A stretch of DNA of 64,000 nucleotides, from assembly GCA_000507305.1 (NCBI GenBank), contig DF241558.1:1-64000 (forward strand). The letters run 5' to 3'. Source of the stretch: Breviolum minutum Mf 1.05b.01. Taxonomy: Eukaryota > Sar > Dinophyceae > Suessiales > Symbiodiniaceae. The notes beneath the pieces were generated by a model, which was not told where the DNA came from, ran no database searches, and was given only the letters and a program-made list of their open reading frames with translations. This document shows positions 13,001-28,000 of the stretch, in pieces (position 1 is the first letter of the stretch; the number at the start of each line of letters is the position of its first letter). Both the position numbers and the translations under genes were made by a program.

Positions 13001-16000
13001 AGAGAGTGTTGTGGGATTTCTTTTGTTTTCTTTAGTTTTTTTTTGTGTTTTTTAGTCTTTTTAGTTGCTTTTAGTTTTTCTTATTTCTTTTTGGTTTTTC
13101 ATGGGGTCTTGGATTTGCTGAAGCGGCCCTGATCAAAGCGGCCCCATGTTGAGTTCAATGAATCTATCGCATTGTTATTCCATGATCCATGAATATATAA
13201 AAAGCCACTCCCTAGCAGCATAAAAGCCCGGCCACCTCTGCGCAAGCCAGTGTCTTCCTGGGACAAGGGAGAAGCTGCGGGTATCCATAGGGTGTATCTC
13301 CATCGCGGTATCAATAGATTCTTCCAAAGAGCATGAGTGTTATTTTTTTAGAAATCAAAAAGGGACACTGACACATGACCAAGAATAAACAGATGAATAA
13401 CTTAACATTGAGAACATATGTACATGGTAGTGATACAAGTATCGTGGGTGAAGGATAGCCAGAAGATATTCAAATCGAAGCGTTCCCCCGACAGTCACCG
13501 AGCTTCCATCAGAAGGGGCGAAGTCTTCCGCCGCCGACGGCGTCGAAAGGAGCGTGCCTTGGATGTCCAAAGATTTCTGTTGCAAATTGTGTATGAGACA
13601 CTCTGGCATCTTCGGATGTTGAAACATTGCACTCTTAAGTACGATGAGCTTCTGGATCCGCAAACAATCCAGATGACCTTTCACAATTGGCAAACGATCC
13701 TAATGATCCTAAAACTCGCACAAATAGTGATTTGCCATTTCAGCCAAGAAACACACAACTGATTCAACAGCATTATGGGTGTTGCTCATTTGCTTGCTTG
13801 AGCCGCAAAGCACTGCAAATCAAACTATTTCTGAATGGATGAAGAGGCAGCGTGACGCGCAACTGCACTCACCAAATTTGCTTGAGTTGAGCATAGAGTT
13901 GAGGGGTTTGCATTTTCGCTTTCTGAGGTGACCTTTTGCGTATGCATTGGTCTTACAAATATTTTCTTCAAGGGCCAACAGTTCCGTCACTCTTCGGTGT
14001 TACATCTGTCGCAAGGAGTTGTGACTACCAAACCCAATCTCTAGCATTGAACCTTGGCCCACCATTCTTTACCAAACCCAAATGGGTAAACAACTCTGAT
14101 TAGCTTCAAACCTTGGACCTCTAATGGCAAAGGTTTTTTTTTCGGCCTCAAGCTCCACGAGCTCCACCAATTCCATGTCTTCCACCATGTCCTGGTTGAG
14201 GTGTGAGGCGAAGCGACTGATGGGTGGTTCAAAGCAAAACAGCTACTCCAAAATGAGCAGATTTTGGAAAAAACATCTGGCCTAAAATGAGGAACACGCA
14301 CAGAATGAAATCTGAAAGCAATGCTTGTGATTTCAAAAGATCTCATCGAATCGAAGGTGGAGACTGTTGAACAACGTTGTACTACGATGACGAAGATTTG
14401 ATTTGGATTCAAATGGTCTGCTTGTTAGCTGAAGCAACAGCAACTTAATCAGGGGCTCTGTCATCCTCCCAAGATCCTTTCAAAATCAGCTGATAGGATG
14501 ATGATCTGATTGCTGACCACCCATACAAAAAACTGATTCAAGTGCCATCAGGTGACCATTTTGTTGAGGAACACCACGATGTGGGGCCTCAGCAAATAGG
14601 ATTTTTGCGATCCACTCAACAGCGCCATGCACAACTCAGGTATTGATGCAGTGCTTTGAACTCAAGTTGCTCGGAGAATTTCCATAAACCCAAAGGCTGT
14701 TAATGTCGACAATCTGCAAAATGGTCCTTTTGGCGCTGCTGATGGACAAATTCCTGCACCATTTGGGATACATGGACCGCTCCATCCAAACAAAAAAATA
14801 ACTAGATATATATCATCCAATCATATCCAATCCACTGGTGCAGGATTTTGCCTATCAACGGTACCACACCTACATAAACATGTCCAGTTGAGAATGTTGA
14901 GCGATACCCACTACTCCTAGTCTTGCGACCCCCATTGCCAGACCAACTTCGGAATACTTGTCGGTTACAGTAGACTTCCAATTCAAATGGTGCTTCCTCT
15001 CTGGCCTGAAATTGAAGGCTGTTACAGCTTCAAATAAAACTAGAGATAGCTTGAGAAAATTGGGTAGAGCAATTGCAAAGCATCCAGGATTCAAATTTTC
15101 CGCTCGCCAGAGTGAGGCATAGGCTAGCTCGAAGCGCCAAATAGTGTGAAAAAATCTGAATCTCCAGTATCACCACTTGGCAGCCGAGATCAATCTTTCT
15201 CTGGACCACCAAGAAACCAAACGGCTTGATTCAACTTGTTCATGTCCAAGAATCACTGAGCAATGGATCAAGTTCAGTCATTGTCTAAGTTGCCAGTCCA
15301 GCGAGTCTGCCAGTGGCAATGTTTCATGCACGCCATTTTCCAGCTTCTTGTCTGGTTGGCGGTTGGCCCACTTGGCTGATCTTCAAGCAGGGCTAGCAAA
15401 CCCTAATCATGGGACATCAGCTCCCACCGTCGTTGGCCAGAAAATTTGCTGGCTGGGTGGGTGACAGAACTTTCGCCAGTGCACACTTCGGGCACAGGAG
15501 AACTCACGTGCAGGGCACGGCGACAAATAAAAAACACATTGGAATTGGGAAGCGCAGCACCAACTCGCACCACTTCTAGTGTAAACGATGTGCTAAAACT
15601 TCGAGTGAACCAAAATTGTGAAGGTCGAGATGTGACAATTGATATGGGAATACTCATGACATCCGGGAATCCTGGAATCCAAGTTGTTGGTGCATTGTGG
15701 TGCGACATTCCGATTTCGCTTTGGTTTCAGCTGGCACAAAGGGTAATGAGGGCATGGACACAACTACACACTATGTCGGCTGGCTTCAGATTTCAACAAA
15801 CCCTGCTTTTCAAAGTGATGACGATATATGAGAAATTACAGGGCGTATGTTTTTTGTATATAGCCACATCCGGAGTGGAATAAATCAATTCTTAAGATCA
15901 TTTTCCTGGAGAAGGTCCACCAGTATTGCAAAATGGTAATTTTTGTAATCATCTACTCTATTGGTCTACCTCCGCAAAAAATGTTGAGCAAACACAGCAT

Positions 16001-19000
16001 CACCCCAACTCCCAAAAAGGAGCAGTGAAAGGGTTGGAACCACTTAGCTTTTTCCACAACTTCTCAGATGCAATGTCGTCTTGTATCTAGATGTTTTGTG
16101 CCTTGCATGAGTTTGCTGCTTTTGATCCTATCTGCATGTAGCAGTTCGGAACATTCTCCAATCATCCAAGGATAATGCCAATTCTGGATTTGGAGATGTT
16201 CATGGAACAAATTCGATGTTATATTTACATACGTACACCGTGATACTTGGTCTATTTAAAAACACATCCTTTAGCGGTGCCAGCTTCCGTTGTGGGTAAA
16301 ATCCACCAGCCTTAGAGAATAAAGAATCCAATATTCTAGAAGCTAAGTGACGAAGCCTTTACCTATACAGAAATTCATGCAAATCCATGCATCTTTACTA
16401 CACGTATGATGTCTGCCCAATCCATCCCAAAGCCATCATATTGCCACAGTGGGCCGCCAAGCTACTACCAACAGAACTTCCTACATTGACCTACTTTGAG
16501 GGATTTTAGCCCTCAGCCCAACATGAGCTCCTTTGAACTCCACAGTTGGGCCAACACCGGGGGTTGAGGCAACGCGGCAACGATGGTCTTCTAGGTGCCT
16601 CTCAAGAGTGAAGCACACCATCCAAGATAGGCTGCCATGGGAGCGTCACTCGAAAAGCTTCGCTGCTCCTAGGACCCGCCATGGATGTTGACATGCGCAA
16701 GTAATTATTCACCAAGTCACTTTCAAAACAACTGATGCAACCGAAAGCTCCAATGTTAGATCCACTTTGGAAAACTCCTCATCATCATATTCATTCATCA
16801 TCAAAATCAATTCGTATGAACTATTACCAAATCATAGCTCATGACCGCCTTCACCAATCAATTCAAAATTTGGGCATTGGGTCCAAATCGCACGATCACA
16901 AATTCCAATCTGCCACTCTTCACTTGAAATTTGCAAAGGACTTGGCCTTTGAAAATCACCACTGTTCCAACTCACCACAGGACCGAGAGTCTGTCAAATG
17001 CGCTGACAGCCGCAGCTGTACACGCGAGATTTCTGCCTCTCCTTGGAGAGGTAGGTAGAATCCAGGAGTACGACAAGTATACTTCAAGTACAAACATTTC
17101 TCTAATTGTGCGGTGAAAGTCCCGACACTTTCAGGACTGTAGGAACCTTTACATGTGGGAAACTCGCTTAATCTGGTTGGCCACTTGGCCTCTGTAAAAG
17201 CCAATTGGTATAGAATGAGGTGCTCCTAGGCGACAAGATCCCTGCTGTGAGACAACTGTATTCCATAAGGTAGCAACTGAACACAAACATCAAAAAAGTA
17301 TTCAGAGTACCGTTTCAAGAGCTAGAAGCACTGACAAACAAACAACAAACACAAATGGTTTCTGATATTGATACCCTTGCACCCTCTCACCTTCAATAAT
17401 TGTGTGGTGTCTTAGCACGCATGAGTGGAGTTCAGCAGGTTCCACATGTATATATGTCATTTTGTGTATACATCTAAACACACACAAATATAATATATAT
17501 ATATACTACATACATATATATATATATATAAAGAGGGATATGAGTGTAGAAGGCCCCCGATGCAACTGTACTACCGTCTCAAAATTGCAGAAGCCCCAAA
17601 TCCTTCCTTGAAGAAACTCCAGAGACTTTTAACGCTTTTAAGGCCCCCTTACACTTTAAGATCTAAAAAAACCCATCCAAACATATTAAAGGGAACCCCG
17701 AACCCTGATCAACCCCGTGTCTGTTCGTATGGTCGCCAGGTGACGAATCTGACTCCGGAGCTGGTTGTTGGGAATCAGCTTTCGATCTGCTGGCCGACGG
17801 AGCTCCATATTGTTCAATGGATCTCGCTGACCTTGGGCCAGGGTGGTGTGTTGGGCCAAGCTGGTCAGGTATGGATGATTTCAATAGATATTTAGATGTC
17901 CAACTTTATGGGTGGATTTGGGATTGGGCAATATATATCTTTGTTGCATGGTATGTTCAACACTAGATAAAGTAGACAACTGCTCACATCGACACGTGCA
18001 TATGCCTTGCGGGCATTGCACAATCGATGTCCTCACAAAGTCATATAGAATCATTAGATATTAGATGCTTAGCAAAGGTCGAGAGATCTCTATGATCTTC
18101 CAGCATTGTTTGCTCTTTCTTTCCATTTTTCTAGCAGGAATTTTGCCTTTGGCTATTCCAGCTGAGGATTGTTCAGGCAAAGGAAGTAAAACAAATCTGG
18201 CCACCAAGGGACAGTGCTGGAAATGCTTCTCAATTGATTTGCGATCATAAGTGTTGCCACTGCCACCCACTACCACCGGGTCTTGCATGATGTCCATGGA
18301 AATTGGGCACAAGAACTGCCTGTGAGGACGTGGTGAGATCCAGGTTTTATGAAATTTAATTCCAAGATCTTCTGTATCAAGTCGCAAACCAAACATGGTG
18401 TCTTATTCGCGGAATACCTTGATGCCTAGGTGGATGAGGTTTCTTGAAGCAACTGCTAAGACACATCTTTAACCAAGCGAAATTGGTTGCAAACACAAGT
18501 TCGCGCCAAGGAAATCACTCAATAAGTGTCTGACTCTCAAATAAATGAAACAAGGACCAGTTCCTGCAAATAAAAGGTCCGAGCAAAAATCCCGCTGGAG
18601 GTTTTGTTTCAGTTTCTGAAGTCAACTAAGAAGATGGCTGGTAACGAGATTGCGGCACAGGATGTTGCGCCAGCAGGTCACCCAGAAACATCGTGTCATC
18701 CAAGTCCTGGACCTCATGGCAAGGTTTCTCTTGGAATGCTTAAGGCGTAAGCAACGAAGCAACCCATAATTCTATTTGATCACCGAGTTCGTACGGGTTC
18801 GTCATAAATTCCAATATCAACATCTCTCTTCTGTTCTAAAGAACTTGTAAATCTTAATGTTCACCACAGATTAATTTGGTAATACCCATAGAACATGCTG
18901 TCCAAGGGAAGCAGGATATCGAACTAGCAACTCAACTTGCAATACTTAGATTGATACTTCACTACTTCCACCCTTTTGGTAGATCATTGCCTAAAGATAA

Positions 19001-22000
19001 GTGAGCATGATCTTAATCGCCGTACAAGCAAGTATCTATTCTTCCAGGAAACAAACGACAGAGTCAACCCCGATTCAGGAAGCAAAAACATACCGTGACA
19101 TGCAAATCCGGTCACATCCGATCAAACTCTCTTTGCCAAGTCACCTTCGAATAGCTCAGTCGCCTCCTCTTCTCAGGTGTCTCGGGGCTACCACCTGGAA
19201 TCAGCTGGAAGGGCGGTGAGAGACTTCTGTCAGCCATGCTGCAAAAACATGGAAAAACCTCACACCTCTCTGAAGGACACAAACCATTTACTATAAATCA
19301 TCAATTGATCCATAGAAATCAGATAAAATTGTTTTGCATATATAATTCCTTAGATATGCTAGCATGTCAACCTACCATCCAAACAACCGAGGATGAGCAA
19401 TGGGTCCTGTTCAAGATGAATACCATGACACGCTCGAACGCATGGAACCACAACAGGTATGTCAGTCATACTTGTCCACGGGAATCATTTTGGGAGGCTC
19501 TCCTCCTCCTCCACATAATCATTATGGTCATCGTCTCAATATTACCAATTGTTTTGTTTGGGCCAGGGCTTGGATCCTCATTGAGTACATCGTATTGTAA
19601 GAATTCAACCCGCAACCTTATAATGAGGTCTTCTGGAGGAGATTCCCCTACTAAAACTATTTGTGGGGTGAGGTCGCGTTATGTTTTCTATATTATAAAT
19701 TGCCATGTTCATTCACCCAAATCCTCAGTCAGAGATTGAAAACACTCCTTGTCCAAACATGATGTACTGTCTACAAGCAGGCCCAGTGGCCCAAGGACTT
19801 TCTCTTCACTTTCGAGATGACCGCAGCAACCCCCCCGGTGAAGGAGGATGAACTGGAGGATCGTGGCAGTTCCTCTGAGTAGGGTCTCCAGGAACACCTC
19901 AGTATGACAAAGGCAGTCTGCGACGACTTGAGATTTCAAGAATGGTAAAGTTTTTTATTGACATGCTTTTCTGCACACAAAAGATCCCTAGCCCAGCCAC
20001 ATCCATGGGAGTTCCGTTGGCCAGTTGATAAACGCTTTTTTCTGAAGCAAACTACAAACAGTGAATCAACTATTTCCTGGAATCCAGTGTCAACATGCAT
20101 TATAGAGGCCGGACGATGATGCCCACTATTGATGCGGACTGCTATCTGTAAAGTCATATGACTTTGCATGATACAACCATGACACACCATGTTTATTGTG
20201 ACGCATTTCAATCGTCAGGAAATTAGAAATCCACTAAATCCGTAGATTCTACACTGTCTGACTATTGCCTTCACCGCTCCCAACCGGTCCCAACCTTCTT
20301 CGTGTTGTTCTAGTGTGCCAATCAACGGTAACTTTGGCCAGCTTTTTAAGTATGGATTGAAAAAGTGCTCTATGCTGCTAGACCTTCTATGTCCCATGAT
20401 CGTGATGGTATCTCTTAATATCTTGGGATGAATGCAACACACATCAACACACCTCCAACCTTTGGACATCATCATTGCATCTGAACTATAGTTTGACGTT
20501 TCGTGCCACAAACGCGTTGCCAACCCGGGGGGTAAAAATGGCGACTGAGACACTGAGCAAATTCACTGGGTGCCACCTCTGCTAGCTCGCTGTGATTGCT
20601 GAGGCTCCGAATCAAGATTGAAGAAAGCTCAGATAAACGGATAGTGCTGGGAACACGCAGTTGGCAAACACCTTTCCTTGGAGGGAAAGATGGTGGGGTT
20701 GGAAGTTGGATTAGATGTTTTTTGGCATTGGAAAGAAAAATCAACAAAAAATCTGAAATGATCTGAAATTATCAATGCAAGCAGTGGGAAAACCCCAACG
20801 CACTTGAAATGAACATCGATTGAGTGCATCTGTCAACTGGATACGAACTACAGGTATCAATTTTGTTTGGTCTGGGCAAATGTCACTTGAAAAAACAATT
20901 GAACGATTGCTCCACTTTGATCCATCATCTGCTTCTTCAGGAAAGCATCCAGTCTTCGCCCTGGTGTACTTGAACTTCTACGGATAAAATTCGACGCGTG
21001 ACAAACACCATGTGACATCCTCCATCTGCCATTCCCAAGCGAGAGATACGTGCAGTCTCTGGACATGGAGTGAAGTGACCCAACAACACCTGTAGCAGCC
21101 AGCAGGAGCTTGGTTGAAGCTCCATCAGAGTGTTTTCATGAAAGCAGTCCTTATGGAAGCATTGAAACGTCTTCACTAGTATGAAAGGCAACTGCATCAT
21201 GTTGTTTTGAAAACACAGTGCAATCAAGAAGTCACTTTGTAAAGCAATAAAGATCAATAAAGTTCGCAAATCTTTATCTTCATCCAGGGTCTGTCAGACT
21301 TACAGTAGTGTATTAGAGGAAGTCTCCACCTCAAATACTTTGGTATGGAATGCTAGAGTTTAACATCACTCGATCCAATCGTGGAATTGATATCATGGGT
21401 GGTGGTTTCACCCTGGAAGAACAAATGCTGAAAAGCAAACGCAAAAACTGTCTTCAACGAGAAGTGGAAAGTTTATTGGCAAGGCAAGTAGCTTCCTTTC
21501 AAGCCTACGTGGCTAAAACCCCCGAAAACTAAATTGGAACTGAAACATAGTTGGTTGAGGACTTGTTTTCCGAATGGAAGTGATTGCTGCAACTTTTTAG
21601 TCCCAAGTTGTTTCAAGGCATTTTGACATTAAGATCTAGGCCATTCCCTGCGTCGACTGCGTCGTACCTGTGACACCAACAAAACATGGATAAACATAGA
21701 AGACTCAAAATGGTCCCAACCATCTGGCTACCAGGAGCCTCCAAAGATGCCAAGGTATGACAATCACGTCCTTCCTGTTGCCACAAAGAGCTCTCCACTG
21801 CAAAGGCCAAACTCCCATCCTAACTGATGAAAGGCAAACAAATAGTCTCGAGATCATAACACCACTAGCACTGGAATAGACACATAAAGGAGTCGTGTAC
21901 ATATGAGGCATGTTGTACACATAGATTCTTACTAGTCTTGGTGGTGATCTAATGTAATGATAGCGCGTTCTGGACGCCAGCCCCAATGTTGATATTGTTG

Positions 22001-25000
22001 TTGCTGCTGCTGTTGTCGTTCCTGCTGTTGTTTTTGTATTGATGCAATCAGACTACCTGAGCAATCCAAAAGTCCTGATTCAGTCGGCCTCAAGCGAATC
22101 AGAAGACAAGGGGAAACAATCATAAACATCACAAACAATGAGATGTACTTATTTGGTAAAAGTATCCAACATAATTATAATGCATTATGTATATATGTAT
22201 ATATGTATATGCAAATTTCAATCTAAAACATAATGCTCATTCATGTAGTACGTAGAGAAACACCTATAAATACAGCACTGCATAGGCATGTGGAGGCAGC
22301 AAATGAACAAACATGGGAGAATGTCCTCTTGAAGGGGAGGTAAGAACACCGAGAGTACACAAAGGTCCAGGGGATGTAAAAGATAGGTCGTGGAATGTCC
22401 TTGTCTGAGGGTGCTGTTTATATATGATATAAAGATATAGTAAAAAATATATACAATGACAAATAAATATATGTATTACATGATGTAGTATAATATAGAT
22501 ACACATGCCGTAATCATCCACCCGCCTGGCATTTTCCTGTCACTTCACACAAACACCACCCTTTCCCCTTTGTCTCGTCGAGGATCCAACAAGGTTTCCA
22601 CCTCGTTGCGCAGCTCGGAAGAGCTGGCGCTGAGCAAACGTTGTCGCACTTCTGCTACTGTGTCGCAACTGCGAACAGCCACATGGCCTGTGGATGAGGG
22701 ATGGTTGAGGGATGGGTAAGATATGGAAGTGGGTTGATGGATGCTTGATAAAGTCTTGAGACAGCATTTGTTTGGTAGATCGAAGTGCCCAAGCATGCCC
22801 AAGCAAAATGGATGCGGATCACATCAAAAAAGGAATCGATGGCGTGATCAAAATGGCTGCTCCAACAAAGTACTTGCAGAAAAGGTAAACAAAAATGCAG
22901 GGAAAAGGAGCTTCGTGAATACTCTGGGACCAAGAAGAGGAACATCCATACAAGGCCTTCATCTGAATGACTTGCATCCCATATCCTATTGCAACAGTAC
23001 AGGCCTGGTAAATCAAGAGGATCTCCAGGCACAGGACTGGGAATACCAGATTGAAGAACAAAGACCTGACGTCAACAACTCGCCAGCCCTCAAGCCATTT
23101 TGGCGTTTCAGGAATTTAGGGATGCAGCATGACGTGGCATGGCTAGACAGCGAAACCACCATGCTTTAGCTTGTTTCTTTAACCCTCATCAAGATCGATT
23201 CGACCTCCCATCATTCATCCATGCATGTCGTCTATCTTCTAGTCACAATATGTAACAACTAATTTTTGTGGCATAGTGAGACCAGATGTCAACTCAATGT
23301 ACCATGCACTAATGTCCTTGATTCTGTTTAGGGGGCTAGATCAGCAGGGGTTAGATCCATTCGGAATGGCTTTGCTTTGCCAACCCTCAAAAAGTCAAAG
23401 TCAAAACTTTGATGAATTCCAGACTGAGAGACAGGCAGTTGCAAAGGCCAGCTGATATATGCGGAAAGGATTACCTGACAATGGCTGCTGAACGCATGGG
23501 GAACACAAGAAACCTTGTAACGATGAACAGGATGTGGTTTAAAGTGGTATATAATTCCTTTATATATATATATATACGTACATACATACTATAGAACAAA
23601 AAGCATAACACAAAACAAAATACCACCAACACCTGCATTCCTTTATGGATCCAAGCAACCCCATCTGCAATGGGCGCTTGTGAGAGGTCCGCATGGCGGT
23701 TGATCAGTTCTGGCCCAGCAAACAAGGAGAGCTTTGATGAATCTGGCAAGCCCAGCATTGTGGCTGCAGTGTCATAAACCTCAGGATAGAAGTCAAGGTG
23801 AAGGTCAAACAGAATCGATGATTCTGTATAAACATGGCATCTGCAATTTACACAAAATCAAATGAAATGGAAATAAACAATTTTGGGGGGTTCACTCATT
23901 TTTTTTGTGATACACCCAAATGAAGCTTGCTAGGGAAGCCTTCTTTTGGTCATGTAGTTTCTTCCACATCTACCCTGCACTCAAATCAAATCAAAAGCAC
24001 ATTGTGGATATCTTATCATGCTGGCCGAACTATGCTACTTCACCAACCTAAAAAACCCAGCTGAGTATTCCCTGTACAGAATACCCTTTGGATTGAAGAC
24101 GCTTCACGTCACTGACATCATTGTGTGCAGGCATACATGTGCATACATATACGTATTAAAAAACATATAGATCGATAGATAATAACAAAAAAATCTCGAC
24201 GGCATGCCTCCAAGTGTCCCAAGTCGCAGGGCCGGTGGATGGCAAATCCACCGGCATATCTACATCACGATGGATCAAAGTATCAGAATCTACCAGCAAA
24301 GTGGATCCATCTGTGAATCCCAAGGAATTCAAGGTGCTACTCTCATCCTCAGTCAAGGGACAAATTCAGAACATCCAAGCATCAAGGACTGTGACAAAAA
24401 AAAGGACGTCTGGAATCTCTGATTCTTCAAGCCTTACCCTCGTGGAAATGATGGAACATAGAATCAAATCTCAGTTTTGTGGAATTTCAGGATTTATGTA
24501 CTTTTCAAGACTATACAGCTAATCTCTACACGCAAGCTTCTGGATTCCTCTCCCTCTCAAAGCCAAGCATCTGCAGTTGCCAAGTCTATCTCTCCATCTT
24601 TCAGAAGCCTGACAAACATGAAATGGAACCACCAACATAAGCCACATAAGCCACACAAGGTTGCACCTTTTTAAATGCATGCTTCTGGCCTGCAGTGTAT
24701 TTTTTGAGCGAGCCAAGCCATGCCAAGCCAGTGTGTTCACTGATAGAGTTAACGGATAAAACCCCTACACCAGTTGGGACAGAAAATACTTTTAGTAAAT
24801 GGAAAAAACAAAAACATATCACCTGGATTCAACTGGTGCATCAACAGCTTTTTTGATCCCGTACCTCATTCGTGCAGGGGATAGGCCGCAAATAGACTGC
24901 ACTGACCATCGCAAGTCACTGACCGTGCTTTGCTCCAGGCTGATGGGCATTGGTCGTTCCCGGCGACCTTGGAAAAACACCGCTGCTTTAGGTGCAGCGA

Positions 25001-28000
25001 CGCTGGAGCAAAACCGAATATGTATGCTGTAGTATGCACATATACGTATATATATATATGTAAATAAATATATATATATATATACCCGTATATATGTGTA
25101 AATATAGCTATAATATGCATGCATACAATATCATGGAATATACAAACAAACTCTTGTATCATCTTTTCTATTTGCAGTACTGTGACCTGTGTGTGAAAAT
25201 CAACACAAATTTGAGAGTATGACATGGGAATTATTTGACCAAGCGACCTGGAATACATCTCGGAAGTATCAACTTGAGAGTCTCAGGCCTCTCACCAGCT
25301 TCCATGTCTCGATGTCCTTGTCCCTCGCGCCTCCCGTGCCGTTGCAAGGAGGGTGCTTGTTGCAGGTTTATCTTCACTCTTGCTGTCTATGCACGGCCAC
25401 AGAAATACCAAATCTAAAAAGCACAAGGAGATGTGAAGATGCACATGTCAGATTTCGGATCATGTTGGTGTATTGCTGTATTGGTGGATCTATCGGTGAA
25501 TATAACTTTTTTGCGGGTCGCTTGCTGCAGTCATCTCATCCTACAAAGTCTCATTCTTGGGATGGTCAAATTTGCATGGCCAATTCCTTAACAACGTGGG
25601 AACCGGTGCTAATCTTTATCGAATTTTTATCTGTCCTGAGTGTCCGTCATGGTAATGCGACCGGGCAGTCAAGCTTATGTATCTTATGTGGTGGCTGAAA
25701 CTGGCAGTCTGCCTATCCTGTATGATGCATGGAAAGGACTGGTGTCACCAAAGAAGCAAGCTGCGTACATTGTCTCTGTAAAGTGTAAAGCTTTGGTGTG
25801 TTGTGCATACCAATTCATCAGGAAAATCAACTTTATTGTCATCTTATTTCTGAGCCATGACTTTTAGTTGTTTCTGAACATTCCATGGCATATCTGCAGC
25901 TTTGTAACTTCTCCAAAATTATACCTATCCCTAATAGAATTGGCTTGTACTTGGCACTCTGGTTGCTTCAGTTACCAACTGATTGCTGAACTCAGGGATC
26001 ATTCCATTGGTAAACTCACATCGTCCGTTTTAGGATTCCCATGCAGGTCTGCAAAAATGAGGATTCCACAGACAAATTTCTGAGATCAAAATTCTCAAGT
26101 TGAAGTCTCCCAAGATCCGATCCATTGATAGGCACATCATGTAAAAATGTCCCAACCTGATTTGTTACTTCATTTTTACCCCATGTATGGGGTTTGAACC
26201 TATACTAATTATATACAAAACCTTTTGGATGGTTGTACCCGGTTGCCCATTGCTCGCCCAGGGACCTGAGGAATGCCATGGCTCCGCGCGCTGCGAGGTG
26301 CAACTGCAACAAAACATTGGAGGCTTCGGCTGCCGCACTCACGCGGCCCATGGGAAGTTCATCCTGAAGCCTCCTTTGAACGACAAAAAAAAATGGTGGG
26401 AAACTCAACGATGCTTCAAAAAGGGTTCAAACATAACCCAAAAAGGATTCTTTCAAACAAACTCTTTAGATACATATCTAATTCAATTAAGTAATTATCT
26501 GATCATCGTCTGGCTTCAGCATGGTGTGGACAACAACATATGTACGTTGTGGCAATATTTTGTTCAAGGATGCCAACATGGTCCTCTTGTCTCCATTGTA
26601 AGTAGCATTGCTATATTAGGATCTCAAGTTACAGGGAGCTTTTTAGGTTTCACATTACCGATTTTCATCACATTATATAGATGCCTCCTTGCATTTACAG
26701 CATCACACATTTTGGATGTGGCACAAATGGCTCCCGAGTCCTGCAACCTAAAAGCAGCACCATTTGCTCCACTGGATATTTGCTTCGTTCATGAATCAAT
26801 GTCTTCAATGCTGCCACAGTACCTCGGTGAAAATGACAGGGAGTTCTGGTGCTGAAAGGTCTCACTGCCTCAAGACCAGTGTCTATATATCCATCTTGTA
26901 CAATAAATTACAGAGTAACTTCAAGAATTGACATTAAGGGTTTCCCTTGGACTTGCTGCCACCTCTTTATGCGTTTTCAAGATCACATGTTCACTTGGAG
27001 ACATGGAATATGAATTTCTTGCAAATGTTATCCTGAAGTAACATGGATATGAAACCAAACAACTATCTGTGAGTTGCCAGAGACATATTATTTCAGAAAC
27101 CTAGGCACGACCACACAATCAAAGTTCCAGTCTACACATTATTTACAAAGGACTTTTGGGACCTTTCTGGTTTTGTCAGGTCCACACACACGTCATGTAG
27201 GGTTGTGCGAGACGAGCTGCTGCTGGCTTCCAACTCAAATTGCTCTATCACAATGGGCGGCGGCCTGGTCCAATCGCCGACGTGGCGTGCCATGAAAGGA
27301 GCCAAGAGACCCTGATTTACAATGGCTGGTTTGTACCACTTTAGGTAAACTATATATTACCTGCGTCTTATATACCCACATGTATCACATTTGATATGTG
27401 AAGATCGGTATTGTATATAATAAATACAGGCATAAGTTATAAGTATTACCAATATATATATATACATTAACAGGTGTGTGATCATGTAAACATGTGATTC
27501 TGGAATCAAATGAATTGACATCTACGCGCAAATAGGCAAGCCCGCCTAAAGTCAAATGGATTATTCTTCCGCAGAGATTCAGGGGTCACTAGTGCTTCAA
27601 TCAAGGATGGCCAAAGTGTGAAATCGGATGGACTTGCCATCACGTGCCAAGTAAGTTGTTCTAGTTGCCATACAGTAATTTCACCTCAATCATGATGGCA
27701 CATTTTTTGAAACCAAGGAACTGTGTCTCAGTGCTATTAGCTGCAGCCTTCGATGTGGCAGTTCCAGGGCATGCAACGCGAACCTGAACGAAGTCAACAT
27801 TGGAGGGATGATCAAAGGAGGCACGAAGCTGGAAGACACCATGATCTTCACGACAGCATTGCTCCAAGAAGGAAAGCAAACCTGAAGATGGGGTGAGAAA
27901 TGGGGTGAGAAAGAGAGTGCAAATTTTGATTTACACGAGGTCACTGACGATTGACTTTAATGAGAACTACAGCCATGATTGGATTCTACGTGAAAATGCA

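Larger units (their letters stand above)
7463..14146 (-). other. tufA: EF-Tu intron of 6.7 kb hosting other exons
   Basis: Bounded by EF-Tu exons 14147-14191 and 7419-7462. It contains the phase-consistent gene end at 9783-12191 and further protein-like frames near 7.8-8.06 kb and 13.47-13.56 kb, all on the same strand. AT-rich low-complexity tttttag runs occur at 12665-12750 and 13020-13100. Confidence 0.75.

Noticed and set aside
22741-23169. 142-codon plus-strand frame with a 12-base leader-like match at 23094-23105
   Set aside because: The match is on the plus strand inside a frame without splice support; a 12-base partial match is plausible by chance.
26187-26855. 222-codon plus-strand frame
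   Set aside because: It overlaps minus-strand exons 26266-26373 and 26748-26822, which have splice signals and domain sense; it is AT-driven and shows no motif.
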